64,000 nucleotides of DNA from Brachionus manjavacas. Its lineage: Eukaryota > Rotifera > Eurotatoria > Ploima > Brachionidae. This document shows positions 1-12,170 of this stretch, piece after piece. Below the pieces are notes generated by a model. The model saw only the letters and a program-made list of their open reading frames with translations, searched no databases and was not told the origin of the DNA. Positions within the stretch are counted from its first letter, which is position 1. Every line of letters begins with the position of its first letter. The DNA is taken from positions 789,501-853,500 of the forward strand of contig JAHQIY010000005.1 of NCBI GenBank assembly GCA_019054805.1, given 5' to 3'. The translations under genes and the position numbers were made by a program.

Positions 1-5
1 TTAAT

Positions 6-122
6 AAAATTGAGCAAAAATCGGATTTTTTCACAAATCTTAATCTAAATTTTATTGATAAAAACACATTCAATAAAATTTAGATTAAGATTTGAGAAAA
101 AATCCGATTTTTGCTCAATTTT
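6..122. repeat. Near-perfect palindrome, 53-bp arms
   Basis: Arms at 6-58 and 70-122 are reverse complements with a single mismatch, separated by an 11-base loop. The arm contains the string gagcaaaaatcggatttttt. Such an inverted repeat would fold into a long hairpin. It may be a foldback or MITE-type element or one end of a larger element cut by the window edge. No coding potential is seen. Confidence 0.85.
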
Positions 123-1828
123 AAATTTTATTGATAAAATACACCTAACCTACAATAGTTTAAAAAAAACTAAATCATCATTTAAAATTTAGGGTGGAAT
201 CAAATATTTTTGAAGACTTCACAGGTTTTAAAAATGAAAAGTTAAAGTATTTTTTAGATATAGATCATTTATTTTTTTTAAATATTCCATTTTTTGTTCA
301 GTTTTTTTTACATTTGTGACTAAAATTTACCATGAATTATAAAAATTTGCGCAAAAAATTGTTAATTCCAATTATCATATCAGCACTATAAAATCTAATA
401 ATCTGATAAATATTTTCAAATTTTAAAGGTTTCCTTGGTAGAATAAATTAAAAGATTAAATTTTGGTAATTACTCTTTATAGTGAAAAAATTTTAGAGAA
501 CAAAACGACTCATTTTGGTGAGAAAGAAAATATGAGTTTTTTGTTTATCTATTTGAGCCGAAGTACCTTAAAAGAAAACCAATTTTAATATGATAATAAT
601 AGAATAAAAGATGAAAAACCAAAAAGATAATGTGATTTATCAATTTGATAGCGAACAAAGATGGAAAAATTAGACTTTATAAAACCAATTCACCAAAATT
701 TCTCAGTCATTCAAAATATTAAAATTACAAGTCATTTATAAATATTATTTTTTATAACAAAAATAAAGGTTATAAATACAATTTCTTAATTACATTTAAA
801 AGTATTAAAGAAATTTTTCCCTTTTAAACCAGTCATTAGCCTTCTTCTTCTTATAGGTTTTGATCAAAATAGAAATAGATTAGAACAAAATAGAATTTAG
901 AAAAGATGTAGACCTAAAATAAGGAATTTTAGATTCGACAATGTGCTTCCTAAATTCATTTTTAATTCATTTTTCCTCCAGCGTTTTTAGAGAATTTTCT
1001 TTTTTTTCTTTTTTCCTTATTCACTCCTTTTGGAGTATAGGGTCTTTTGATTCCCACTCAAGATATTTAAATAAGGAAATAAGATTAAGATAAGAGCTGA
1101 ATATATATATATAGTTTATTTTTCGGAAATTTGAATAAGTTCATCTCTTTTTCGCTATAACTCAGTGCAATAATAAAAAATATAGTCGTACAGTTGTGGT
1201 ATTTAAATAAACTATAGTAAAAAACACACTTTTTTAAGTCAAAGTTTTAAGTCTAAGTCACAAAAATTTAAGTCAAAGTTATTACTTGAACTAAATTTTT
1301 TTTATAATTAACAATCACAAAAATTATAAAATGTTAAAAAATCAAATTCTATTTCTTTAAGAAATGTATTACCTATTTATAAATGTGCGTTTTTCAACGA
1401 AATATATTTATTGTCTGAAGGCTGAGCCTTATGGATAAATTCAGATAACTTTGACCGATATAATCTTAAGTTTATGGTTTATTTAGAAATTTATTTCATT
1501 AAAAAAAAAAATAATTGACTTGACTTGAGTTGACTTATGACTTGTGACTTCAAAAAAAGTCTGGTAAAAAACAAATGTATTCTTGATTATGGTAAAATGG
1601 GAGTAAATTCGATATTTCTTTTGTACATAGAGATTTAATCGGGTTGGGATTGTTATTTGAAAGGATTTAAAAAATAATTTAAACATTCGATCAATTTTTA
1701 AAAAAAAAATTTATTAAAATAAAAAAATATGAAAAAAAGGTTCAAAAAGAATGAGCTTTGCTGAAGTTTATGGTAAAATACAAAAAAAAAATAAAAAGTG
1801 TTTTCATTTTTTAATTTCAATTTAAATT
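123..1828. other. AT-rich intergenic, no gene seen
   Basis: Low-complexity A/T-rich DNA without credible exons, splice-site pairs or protein-like frames. A short (TA)n tract lies near 1102-1112. The only long frame here (minus, 1483-1686) has a Phe/Ile/Lys composition explained by base composition alone. Confidence 0.6.
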
Positions 1829-2014
1829 CTAGAATTTACATTTTTTCGAACAATAAAACTCACTTTTCGGATCAAACTTTTTGTGTAAACATTTAACACA
1901 TGACCTAGAGCATCCTTCACACGTAATCCATTTAAATTGTTTTTTTTTATGGGAATCGAATTTTTGTTTACACTTCTTTAAGGTTGCTCTTAGCATTTTA
2001 GAAAAAAAGATCAT
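1829..2014 (-). CDS. Small Cys/Lys-rich hypothetical protein, possibly transposon-derived
   Basis: A 61-residue frame starting MIFFSKML and ending in a Cys-rich tail (TCEGCSRSCVKC, then FYCSKKC). The tail has a C-x2-C-x3-C-x2-C then C-x3-C layout that could bind zinc, and the stop follows three residues after the last Cys. I do not recognise the family. A similar C-terminal pattern (TCEKCG then FYCDNC) occurs in another frame at 57500-57598 inside an inverted-repeat element, so this may be the last exon or relic of a mobile-element protein. No polyadenylation or splice signal was convincing. It could also be a chance frame. Confidence 0.3.
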   Translation of the reverse strand: MIFFSKMLRATLKKCKQKFDSHKKKQFKWITCEGCSRSCVKCLHKKFDPKSEFYCSKKCKF

Positions 2015-2108
2015 TATTTAAAAGAAAGTTTCAGTAGAAAATTTATTTTTTATTTAAAAATTCAAAAATAAACAAATTAACAGTACAGTGCAGGAAATTA
2101 ACTTGTCA

Positions 2109-2221
2109 CATCATATCATCTGATATCAGATAATATCAGGTGAATTAAAATTTGAATTTTTTTATCTAAAAATTTGTAAATAATTTTTTCCTGATATTAG
2201 CTGATATCAGATCATATTATC
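2109..2221. repeat. Foldback rich in GATATC palindromes
   Basis: Arms at about 2109-2140 and 2190-2221 match in inverted orientation at 28 of 32 positions. Both contain ctgatatcag. More GATATC/CATATG-like palindromes follow to about 2250. Likely the end or core of a small inverted-repeat element; no gene is seen. Confidence 0.6.
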
Positions 2222-2594
2222 TAATATCAAATGATATCATATGATATGTACAATCTTAAAGTGAACTTTATTTTAAAAAATTTTTTTTTTTTAATTTTTC
2301 GAAGTTTTTTTTGGCAAGCGGTATCTTTTTATTTATGGGATTAATTTTACAATCAATTTAAAATGATGGGATGGGTTTTATATCAAATTTGATTTCTAAT
2401 TTTTAGAAAAGGAAATAGAAAAACAAGGATTTTTTATTTGCGCAAAAAAAAATTCATAAAAAATTGTTTGAAATCAAAAAACACTTATTTTTATTACCTT
2501 CTTGTTCGCTTCAAGCCGTAAATACTTTATCATAAATAATAAAAGTCGTGTAAATAAATTTGTTTAAATTTTTATTCAAAAATATTTGAAAAAT

Positions 2595-2909
2595 ATTAAG
2601 TCACCGAAAATACAATTGCAAATTTATTTGTAAGATTAAATGAATAATAAATTAAAAGATTTAAATATTTTATAATTTTTATATTTTATGTTTATTATGA
2701 AAAAAAATTAAAACTTTAGTATGTATAAATTATTTTTTTAATTGAAACTAAATTAACAAAATAATCTTCATTTCATTTTTTTTATTTACAAATTTGTATC
2801 ATTATTTTCTGTCTTACATTTTACTTTTTGCACTTTTTCATTTTTAATTTTAATACATCGCCAGAATTGGCGCAAAATGAAATAAATAAATAAATTAAGT
2901 CACCGAAAA
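2595..2909 (+). mobile_element. 5'-truncated LINE insertion with 16-bp target-site duplication
   Basis: The 16-mer attaagtcaccgaaaa occurs at 2595-2610 and again at 2894-2909, exactly flanking a segment that ends in a short hairpin (catcgccagaattggcg, about 2857-2873) followed by an (AAAT)n-like tail. Long target duplications plus a hairpin and microsatellite tail are typical of non-LTR retrotransposons, most of which insert 5'-truncated. The 283-bp body is AT-rich and non-coding. The same hairpin tail recurs near 14245. Confidence 0.75.
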
Positions 2910-5294
2910 ATAAGCACAATAAAATTTATTTATTCTAAAATCTTCAAGTTAAAAATTAGAATTACTGATGTGTCTCGCGTTTATTATTACATCAGTGTAG
3001 ATCTTTCTAATATGCTCTAAACATATTTATCCATTTGATTTGAAAGACAATTTGGAACGATCTGAATTTTCAGCTTATCAATTGATAAAAGACTGTCATA
3101 GCTGATCTTTATGACTGATTATCATCAGATATTTTATTTTATTTTAAATTAGTTCCTGGTTAAAGGTTTACATAATTCAAAAAATGACCCAGTACAGGCC
3201 CTATGACAGATTTGCACTAAGAATCATAAACTCCTTTGAGAAGAGTTTTGTGAAAAAATATTTTATTTTAAGGATTTTTAGCTTGATCCTGAAGAAAAAC
3301 TAATTTTTCATCTTTTCCTAACATGTCAATTTATGGAAAAAACATTTTCTAAAATATTAGCATACAATGATGTTCCACTTTTTTGTTTTTTACAACATTG
3401 AAAAAATGTAAATTTTCCAAAATTTACGTAAATTTACGTAAGATTACAAAAGTAAAAAATCAGAAAATTATCATATTTTACGTAAATGGTTGTGAAAACA
3501 AAAATGTCCAAAAAATTAACGAGATTTGAGTGTATAATTATAAATTATAAATTTAAAATTAATCTGTTCGATTTATTTTTTGATTAAGATTTTTAATATT
3601 TGAAAAAAGCATATTTTCAAAAAAAAAATTTCTTAAACCACTAAAGAATCAAAAAGGCTCAGACAGCACCGAATTCCTTGCTTAATTTGTTTAATGATAC
3701 ACATTCATCATTACCTTTTTTTTAGTTTTAACGATAAATTGAATACATTTTCATAAAAAAGAAAGTTTTAATAACAAGAAAAATGTTAATAGATTATTTT
3801 TCATTAAAAAATCGAAATTTAAATTGTTTTTTTTTTATAAAAATTATCGAACTTACATTCATTAAATATTGTTAATAAGGTAAACATGAGATATTCTTCT
3901 AGTGTAAAGGATTATAAAAGCAAATATTAATTATGAAAAAAAAATTATGATATCATTTTTATTTAATCAATAGTTTTTTTAAATATATTGGTATCTGACT
4001 TAATATCAAAAAAAAAATAAACTTAGAATTTGAGATATTTTGATTTATTAAATTATTTTTATACAATTATAGAGTCTGGCCGGTTATGTGAACAAATGGG
4101 TCATATCGGCTTGTTAGCCTTTTCGTTTTATTAAAAGAATTACAAAATTAATTCTTAAATGTTTATTTTAGTAATTAATTATTTATAATATTTGAAAAAG
4201 TTTTTTTAAAAAGAGAAATATTCTTATTAATTTAATCATTGCATTTTTCATTTGTAAATTGACAGCCCTAAAATTTTTTGAAAATTTGCCAAAAATATCA
4301 CTCCCCATTTGATTTGTATGCTGACTTAAGGCTCTTTTCACCACCTTTGCTGTATCATTTGATTCAGCTGTAACTCGCTGGCATTTTCGAAATTAAAGAG
4401 ATTTTTTATTTAGCAGTATCAATTTGAATGGCTTCAAATGTTTAACAAATATTGTCAATTTTATCTTTATCATTTTGCAGAATCGATTTCACTAGAATTA
4501 GTATCTTCTGTTGCCAAAGAATTAGTTTTTGCGTAATTTTCTTCGTCAAAAAGAAGTTTCAAATAATAGTTGAAATTTAATTTAATTAAAGAAACAGTTG
4601 AAGTAATTTAACTTGAGCAAACCAGCAGTTGATGATTGCCAACAAATAATGAAAAAAATTGCTCAAAATATATATAGTGTATTGAGAACACCACCACGAT
4701 AAAAAGTCATTTTTAGCATTTAAAGAATTCTTTCGTTTCTTCAATTTCATTTTTTTTCCATCAAGCAAGTACCATTTGTGTAAGTTTGAACTGGATAATT
4801 TGTCCTTAAAGAAATCAGATAATTGAAAATTCTGAATTTGTGTTTTCCATTGTATTAGCTATTTCAAAAATTAAAAATTTCTTTTAAAATAGTTGTAAAA
4901 GAATTTCAAATTTACTACATCATTTTTTGAATATTTTATTAACTTATTTTAGCAAAAAAAGAGAAATTTAAAATTTTTGTCTTTCAAAATTTTTATGACC
5001 CAACAAAAAAATTTTGTGACCAAAATAATTGTAAATTTTTGGTATCTCAGTTCTCCAAACTTGCAGGTCCTCTTCATATTTTTTGAACATGCAGGTCTTA
5101 CTTTTTTTGTATTGCAACATGTTCGTCATTTTCTTGGTTGTCAATTATGCTCTTCTGGTTTCCAAAATCACCAAAAAAAATTAAAACCATTAAATAATAT
5201 AAATCATTTTTAATGTTCTCTTTAACAGATTAAATTTTTTTACAGGAGGCTTTCATTGAATTAATAGCAATAATATTAATTTTAGCTTTTATAG
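2910..5294. other. AT-rich intergenic upstream of the channel gene
   Basis: No convincing gene. Around 3361-3600 the sequence resembles one end of a repeat family seen again near 46550-47645 (tgatgttccac, then ttttgttttttacaac, with several tttacgtaaa motifs). The frames at 4586-4768 (-) and 4977-5213 (+) show no recognisable protein. Any N-terminal exons of the downstream TRP-like channel should lie here, but I could not identify ankyrin-repeat-like coding sequence. Confidence 0.5.
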
Positions 5295-8227
5295 ATTGAA
5301 TATTTCACTGAGCAAGAAAATTTGGATTTGATTTCGCATCCAGTAGTGAAATCATTGATTAATTATAAATATAGACAGCATTTATGGTGGTTTTGGGGTA
5401 AATTTCTGGTCGATTTGTTGTTTTGTGTCATTTGGAATGTTTGGGCCGTATTGATTAGATATGATAATAGATTTATGTACAATTTTCCTCAAGAATGGTG
5501 GAGACTATTTCTATTTGTATAATTTGAATTATTTGTTCAAGCAAAAATTAATAAACTATTTTTTATTTAGATATTTGGAATAATTGGATTGATCGCAATG
5601 ATTGTTGTTGAGATTATTGAAGGAACTAGCAAAATACGGCATCAAAATGTTATTTCTAAATTTCATTATTGCACTTAAAATTTAACATTATTAATTTTTA
5701 GCAAATTCAAAAAAAACGTCAGAATGAGATTAATGAAGAAAGATTAAAATCGTTTCCAAAAAATGAAAATCAAGCAAACTTCATTTCAAATGAAGAAAAA
5801 TTAAATCAAGATTCTAAAAAAATTAGCGGATCTTACATTGCTGATCCATGGTAAGTTAATAAAATATAATTTAATATTTAATTTAATACTGTATAGCCTT
5901 GCAGAGAAGTCCGTTCCCTAAAACCCAAAATTTGAATTTTTTTTATAAAAGATATTTTTCATTTTTATTCTTAAAATTTTAGTGCCGCATTGAAAATTAA
6001 GATTTCTAGTTTTTATTTAGAAAAATAATTAAAATATTTTTTAAAAACTTAATGTTTATTCCCTGCTCTTAAAAAAAAATAGCGGCATCTAGATTTCAAC
6101 CATTATTTTATTTTCGATATTTGCTTTTTAGCTCGGCATTAAAACACAAATTTCTTAAATCTACTCGTCTTTTGACAGTAGATTTTAAAATCATGAATTC
6201 TAAAATCATGAAATCGTTTAATTGAAAATCACAGTTCAAGATCAAATTGATTACTTAATAAATATCTTCATGACTAAAAATCAAATCAAAAATTTTTCCA
6301 TCATTGTTTATTTTAAATGGTCAATTTTTACATTTTTTTATTAAGGGTCAAAAAATTTAGAAAATTTTTTTGACAAAAATTTCGTATTTTTTATCGTTTT
6401 GGTAATTTTACATGCAATTCCGGAGATTTCGGTAAAATCAGTGCAAGGAAAACAAGGAGGGGTAAAACTTATTTTTAAAGCTTGAATTGAAATGAATCCT
6501 GAAAAAAGCTTTTAAGAATTATGAGATAAAATAAAACTAATGATAATTTTCATATTTTCTATGAAAAATTTACATTATTTACATTAAATGACTAAAAATT
6601 CTCACTTTTTCTTAATTCAGCCCAAAATATTTATTCACAATTTTACATTTTACCAAATTTACGCAATTTTCGTAAGTTACAATTTTTTACTTAGTAAATT
6701 TGAATTGAAATTACGTAAATTTTGATTATCAAGAGAAAGAATTTTATTCACTCATATTTTTATTTAACACTAGAAGACCCCAGAGGTTATTTTTTACTTA
6801 TATAATATTAATATATATAAGCTACAGCAAGACTAGCTTTCGGAGGTGGCCTCCTAGGAAGTCACCTATGGTAGCTCCCTTGCGCATAACACATAGAAAA
6901 ATGCTGGCAGAAGGAATGGAATTTTTATTTAAAGCCAAATAAAATAAAAATTTAATTTAATATTAACCTAATTTAATTTCAAAAAATTTATACAAATCTT
7001 AAAAATTAGTAAATTAAAATTGGCAATTAAACAGTTTAAATAAAAAACATTAAGAGCCAAGAATTTATTTAGACTTTCCAAAAATAACCAAAAACCACGA
7101 ATTTAAGTGAAAAATATGATAAAGATAGTTTTTCTTATTTTTGATTTTAAGGAACATTCTTGATTTGATCACAATCATTTTTCTAATTGCTGCATTAGGA
7201 ACTCATTTAGCTGACATTTTAAACCACAGTGAGAGGATTGCCCGTAATCACATTCGAGTCACGTCGATTACAGTACTGTTGGTATCAGCGAGAGTGCTCA
7301 AAAACGCAAGAATCCTCTGGGAGGTACACAACTTTGCATTATGTTCCTGAATTATTTCTTTCTATAACTTTGCTTTCTAGCCACTTGGAATGCTTGTAAT
7401 GACTCTTTATTTTATAGGTATTTTTATTATTCCAAAAAGGTTAATAAAATGATAGAAACATTTTTTAGTATGGGATATATTTGTCTGGATTCTTGTATTT
7501 ATTATAACCTGGATACCATTTACGACAAGTTTTTACATTTTGTTTGGTAACGGCCAAACAATTAGCTGCATTCCTGAAGCTCAAGAGTGTCCTTCTAACA
7601 ATCAAACAGTTCTTGGAGGAATGGAAAGCTACAATAAAGCAATGTTCTTTTTGTTCACCACCACATTTGGTCTTGGCGAAATTGATTTTGCAGTAATTAA
7701 ATAAATAAAAAGAAATTAATGCTAGTATACTTTTTTTATTAAAAAAGGGGTATAATGAATTGGATAGTGAAATTACAGATTTTTTTTTCGGTCTTTACAT
7801 TGGTGTCACTACATTGATTTTAATTAACATTTTTATTGCTTTATTGACCAGCACTTTTGAAAGAGTTCGTTCTTTTTCAAAAAGTCTTTTTTTATTAGAG
7901 AGAGCCAAGGAAATTTTGGTCTTTGAACACTGTTTATGTGAAAGTACTCGAATAAGATTTTTGCTGAAAATTCCAGACCAATACATAAAAAAATATAAGC
8001 CTAGTGAACAAAAATATGATATTGGTTTCAAAGTTTTACTGGATCCCATAACAGAATCTGTTCAGCAAATAAACATCAAATATGATTCATTAAATAAGAA
8101 GTGTTGTGAACAAAATGAATCATCGAAAATTGATACCAAAAACTTCCAAGAACAAATTGAAGAAATAAAGAATAGCATAAGTATACTCATTGAAATGAAT
8201 CAAAAGCAAAGTAAGATTTTTAATTGA
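5295..8227 (+). CDS. TRP-family cation channel, six-transmembrane part (7 exons, N-terminus not found)
   Basis: Exons in phase: 5295-5516, 5571-5648, 5702-5850, 7152-7323, 7381-7417, 7469-7692, 7748-8227, together about 453 residues. The frame begins IEYFTEQENLDLISHPVVKSL, like the stretch before S1 in TRP channels. Hydrophobic S1 and S2 lie in exons 1-2. DPWNILDLI opens S3 and spans the 1.3-kb intron. S4 contains VLLVSARVLKNARIL and S5 IFVWILVFIITWIPF. The pore loop is FFLFTTTFGLGEIDF, and S6 TLILINIFIALLTSTFERV is a close match to the TRP S6 signature. A charged, coiled-coil-like tail follows. A cation channel of the plasma or ciliary membrane is expected; the subfamily is not decidable. 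Ankyrin repeats usual in TRPA/C/N/V were not found, so upstream exons are missing or the gene is truncated. An alternative 3' end is possible: donor at 8211, exons 8263-8283 and 8358-8383. Confidence 0.82.
6768..6910 (-). mobile_element. Probable transposon fragment inside the TRP-gene intron
   Basis: Within the long intron lies a higher-GC island containing the hairpin ggaggtggcctcc and ctatggtagctccc, preceded on the plus strand by a TA-rich stretch (atattaatatatat). Read on the minus strand this looks like a LINE 3' end (hairpin, then TTA-rich tail). Similar words (agctag, ctatggta) occur at 23420-23490. At 6764-6776 the string ttaacactagaag resembles a TTAA-flanked piggyBac-type terminus, but no partner end was found. 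Confidence 0.4.
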
Positions 8228-8383
8228 ATGAATAAATGAAATAAACAATTTTTTTTTTTTAGTAAACGAAAAAAATATCAAGGGTATTATTTTTAGATTT
8301 AAAAAATTTAAAAAAATAGGATATGCAAATTTGAAAATTTAAAATTTATCTTATTAGGCTCGACCTCTTTTGGCTATCATTGA

Positions 8384-9714
8384 ATTTAAAAATATTAAAT
8401 GTAAGAATTTCTTTAAAAAACTTTAATAATTAGTAATTTTTAGCCTTAATTTGAATTTTATTAATATTAAGATTTATTTAATTGTTTTATTTATTTCCAA
8501 AATTTCAAAATATTAAAAATTAGTGAATTCAATTTTTTTTTAAAATAGAATTATTTTAAAATGATTTCAGTGAATTGATATAAGTTTTTCATGTTCTTAA
8601 AAAAAAAGTAATAAATTTCAAATTTTTCTTAACATTTATTGAAATTGTTTGAATTGATTAAAAAAATATAATTGACAAGACTTGAATCTTTTTTTATCTT
8701 AAAAATGTCCAAGTCAAATTTTAAAGTGCATGCGGATTCTTTTTTTTTGATGATCAATGGCACTTTGTATCTTAGAAGGAAGGAATAAAAAAATTTTAAA
8801 GCTAACATTAATTACGTTGCAGAATATTTTCTGAAAGTAAATAGTATTATAGAATTTTCACAGCTGATTTTTGACTTTCAGAAAAAAATCTAGATTGTCA
8901 ATTTTTTGGAACACTTTTGTTCGAAAAAATAAACTATTTGCTTTTTTACGCAAACACTCCTGTTTTTTTATCCCAGCATACTATACTTGTTAGCTCACTT
9001 TGGCTGACAAACAGACCTACCTTTTTAAAACAATCAAAAAACTGTTTAACATCCTGAATTTTTGAAATAAATAAAAAAGTATCAAATTGAAGTCAATTTA
9101 GGTATTTTGATGATGCAATTATGCTGGGATGACTAAAAGCGTTAGCTGAAAACAACCAGCCCTTAAACCATTATTTTTATTAATTCTAATTCTTTCATTT
9201 GCCCCTAAAAAGTACACGATGATATTTTTTTATTAAATCGAAAATTTTACACATTTTTTCCATATAACAGTATTCTAAATTGATATCACCTAAAAGACTT
9301 TCTATTTTCTTTTTAGCCACTTTAAAATCTGAAAAAATTAGATAAATATTAAGGTTTTTTTTTGATTATAACTTATCTATTAGGAAAATGTAAAAATTTT
9401 AATTTTTTCAATAGAATCTTTAAAAAAACATACCATCTTTTAATGATAACAAAATTTGATGATTTAGTATCTTTCTCACCACTTTTTACCATATTTTCAT
9501 TATTTAATTTTGTCAATCAAAAATTTTTCAGGAATCCAATTAAATCAATTAATAATTGATAAAAAATTTACTCAAGTTAAATTTGGGCTAAAAAAAATAT
9601 ACAATTAGTCTAAAACTTAATTAATTATTTTTTTCAAAGGAATTCTTTTTAATATTAATTCACCTGCCCTAATAATTTTAGCATATCTTCGTTAAAAAAT
9701 GTTTTCTTATTATA
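8384..9714. other. AT-rich intergenic, no gene seen
   Basis: Contains homopolymer runs and no credible coding frame. The frame at 9362-9559 (+) is dominated by Phe, Ile, Asn and Lys and has no motif. Confidence 0.6.
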
Positions 9715-10790
9715 ATATAATAATAAAATAGTAGGGTTATAGGTAAAGGATGATTATCAGTCATCCTTAAAACGGAGAATAAGGATTAGCTGTGCTTTAG
9801 TTGCCTGAAAAATCTTTTCTTTGCAAAAAGAAGTATCCAATTTATTTTTGAATTCATTTAACGCTGATTGTTCAACCACTTCTCTTGGAAACTTGTTCCA
9901 CTCATTCACGACTCGATTTGTAAAGAAGTTCAATCTTGTGATTCCATTTCTTACTAACTATTTTTCACAAGCATAAGTGTGACTTCCTGTTCCATTATGT
10001 TCAGATATTTGAAACAATAGGTAATGCCATTCAATCACCAAAGTTTTTTTAAGAAGTTCATCATAGCGCAAGTTTCTTCTATTAAATTAGTCACCGTTAT
10101 TTGGAAACTCTATATGCTTTTTATGTATTTAACATCGGAATCCAAACTTGAACTGCATCCTTTAAATGAGCTCTAACCAATGAGGTATACAACTTCTTGA
10201 ATATTTCCGTGTCAAGATTTTTAAAAGTCCGTTTGATGAGACCTAAGGTTTGATTAGCTTTCTGAAAATTACTCCTAAGTATCCTTTTTGAGATGACTCC
10301 ATTAGTATGCTTTCCGAGTCGCCTAAAGTTGTTTTTATTAATTAAATTCCATAAGCACTCACTTAAGCAGCATTTCAATATTGACAATGTCTACCGAGTT
10401 CTTAATAATCCTGGCATCAGCAAATAATTTGCAAGCATCCTTTATTCCATTTGGAAAATTATTTATAAAAATAACAAATAATAGTGGACCTAATATTGAA
10501 CCCTGCGGAACACCACTAAAAAAATGCCTCCAGGATGAACATGCATTTACTAAAACCACTCTTTGCTTCCTTTCTGTCAAAAAGGCTTCTATCCACTTAG
10601 TAAGAGACTCACATATTCCATAACTATAGAGCTTAAAATCATTCTTTAGTGTGTTATTTTATCAAAAGCTTTACTTAAGTTCATGTATTCAATGCCAAAA
10701 ACCTTTTGTTTCCTACAAGTTTGTAATACAACTTTTGTTAGGGACAAAATCATGGTCTCACGCTATTCAGATAACAGATTAGACGTTTTT
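9715..10790 (-). mobile_element. Decayed non-LTR retrotransposon (LINE), reverse transcriptase to 3' tail
   Basis: Read on the minus strand: a palm-domain start (NLSKAFDKITH) near 10650-10690, then SGVPQGSILGPLLF and LFADARI near 10430-10530, then NFQKANQTLGLIKRTFKNLD and LYTSLVRAHLKDAVQVW near 10150-10280, and a conserved LINE tail (RVVNEWNKFPREVVEQSALN, about 9870-9930). The catalytic FADD box reads FADA, so the second Asp is lost. Frameshifts and stops break the frame. The 3' end has a hairpin (aaggatga/tcatcctt, about 9747-9769) followed by a TTA-rich tail. It is a CR1/Jockey-like element by motif style and no longer functional. Confidence 0.85.
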
Positions 10791-10877
10791 TATAGTATGA
10801 GATTCAGACAAATAAGTTATATATTTTATTTAGATAATAAAAATGATTATTTAATAATGTCAAGAAAATTTATATAA

Positions 10878-12170
10878 TTTTATATTAGGTCCGGACTTTA
10901 AAATTTAAAAAAAATAAATAAATTTATGATAGTCAAATAACAAGGTCGATCTCTTAAGTTTTTGAAATAAAAATTCTTAATAAATTAAAAAAGATTAATT
11001 TTACGGCCGCAAAACAATAAAATTATCTGATTGTTGAAGAATTGATTATTTAATGTAAATCACTTTTGTTTAAAATCTAGAAAAAACACAATAAACTCAA
11101 TTAAAAAATGTTTATGATGACTTAAGTGTATTCATTAATCAAAAAAATAGTCTAAAAATACATGTTTAACCAAGTAAATATTCATATCTTTCGGGTAGTA
11201 TAGTTGAAAATTTTCGGAAAGTGTTTTTAATATCAATATTTCTCTATGTAGTTTTTTTGGTTATTAGATTATTAAGATTTTTCATCATCCACCTATATTT
11301 ACAAAATCTAGTCTAAAAGTCTACCCTCGAAACTCTTTTAAATTTGAAAAGTTTTAAGCAATTTTTTTCAAAATTTTTAGCAATAAAAACTGAATCAAAA
11401 ATTTTTTTGATTTATTTATAATATTTATTTCATTGATAATATTGATTTATTAATTCTTCAAAAATCAAGGATTTTAATAATTTTGCTTTGTGTTAGCTTT
11501 ACTAAATATTATTATGGTATTTCAAAAAAAATTTTAATTTTTTATAATTTGTTTTTTAATTTTAAGAGCATCCGCAAGTCGATGTTTTATATTTAAGCAA
11601 TATAAACAGTCTGGTAGATGAATAAAGATTATTAAAATTAATAATCATTAAGAAACAGTTCTATTTTTTAAATTATCTTTTGTAATAAAACATTTATACT
11701 TTATTATATTTCTTATTTATTTGCATTGCTCAATATCAGATTAGAATTTTAAATAAATGGTAACAGAAAAGTGTAAAATAGTAAATTAAATTATTTTTTA
11801 TTGTATTAGACTTAAATTAATTAAAAAAATTTTTAATGTTTTTTTTATTACTTTTTTATTTCAATAAAACCAGCAAACTAGCGTTTATCAAAATAAAAGT
11901 AAAAAAATCATTATTTGTTTTAAACCGATAATTAGCTTAAGATAAAATGAAGTAATCCGGATAGCATTTATGCCCTAAAATGATTGTCCGAAATTTCAAT
12001 TAAATAAAAAATTATGATTAAATATGGATAAAACTTTCGAAATTTGACACGATTTACAATTGGGTCTACCTAGTACCCACAATAAAACAGGCGTAATCAG
12101 TTTTAAACTTAAAAGTCTCGAAATTGTACAATTTTGTTCAGTCGAAGCTAAGCAAATTTTATAAATTCAG
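10878..12170. other. AT-rich intergenic, no gene seen
   Basis: No splice-supported or motif-bearing frame was found. The adjacent frame at 10683-10877 (+) is antisense to the LINE relic. At 12060-12079 a short hairpin motif, tgggtctacctagtaccca, occurs; a close copy is at 56197-56214. Confidence 0.5.

Noticed and set aside
4360..4600. Minus frame KLLFDEENYAKTNSLATEDT with protein-like composition
   Set aside because: Short, bounded by stops, no splice sites that join it to the adjacent minus frame at 4586-4768 in phase; probably a decayed fragment or chance.
4977..5213. 78-residue plus frame just before the TRP exons
   Set aside because: No ATG-compatible link in phase to the exon at 5295 and no ankyrin or TRP motif; composition is that of random AT-rich DNA.
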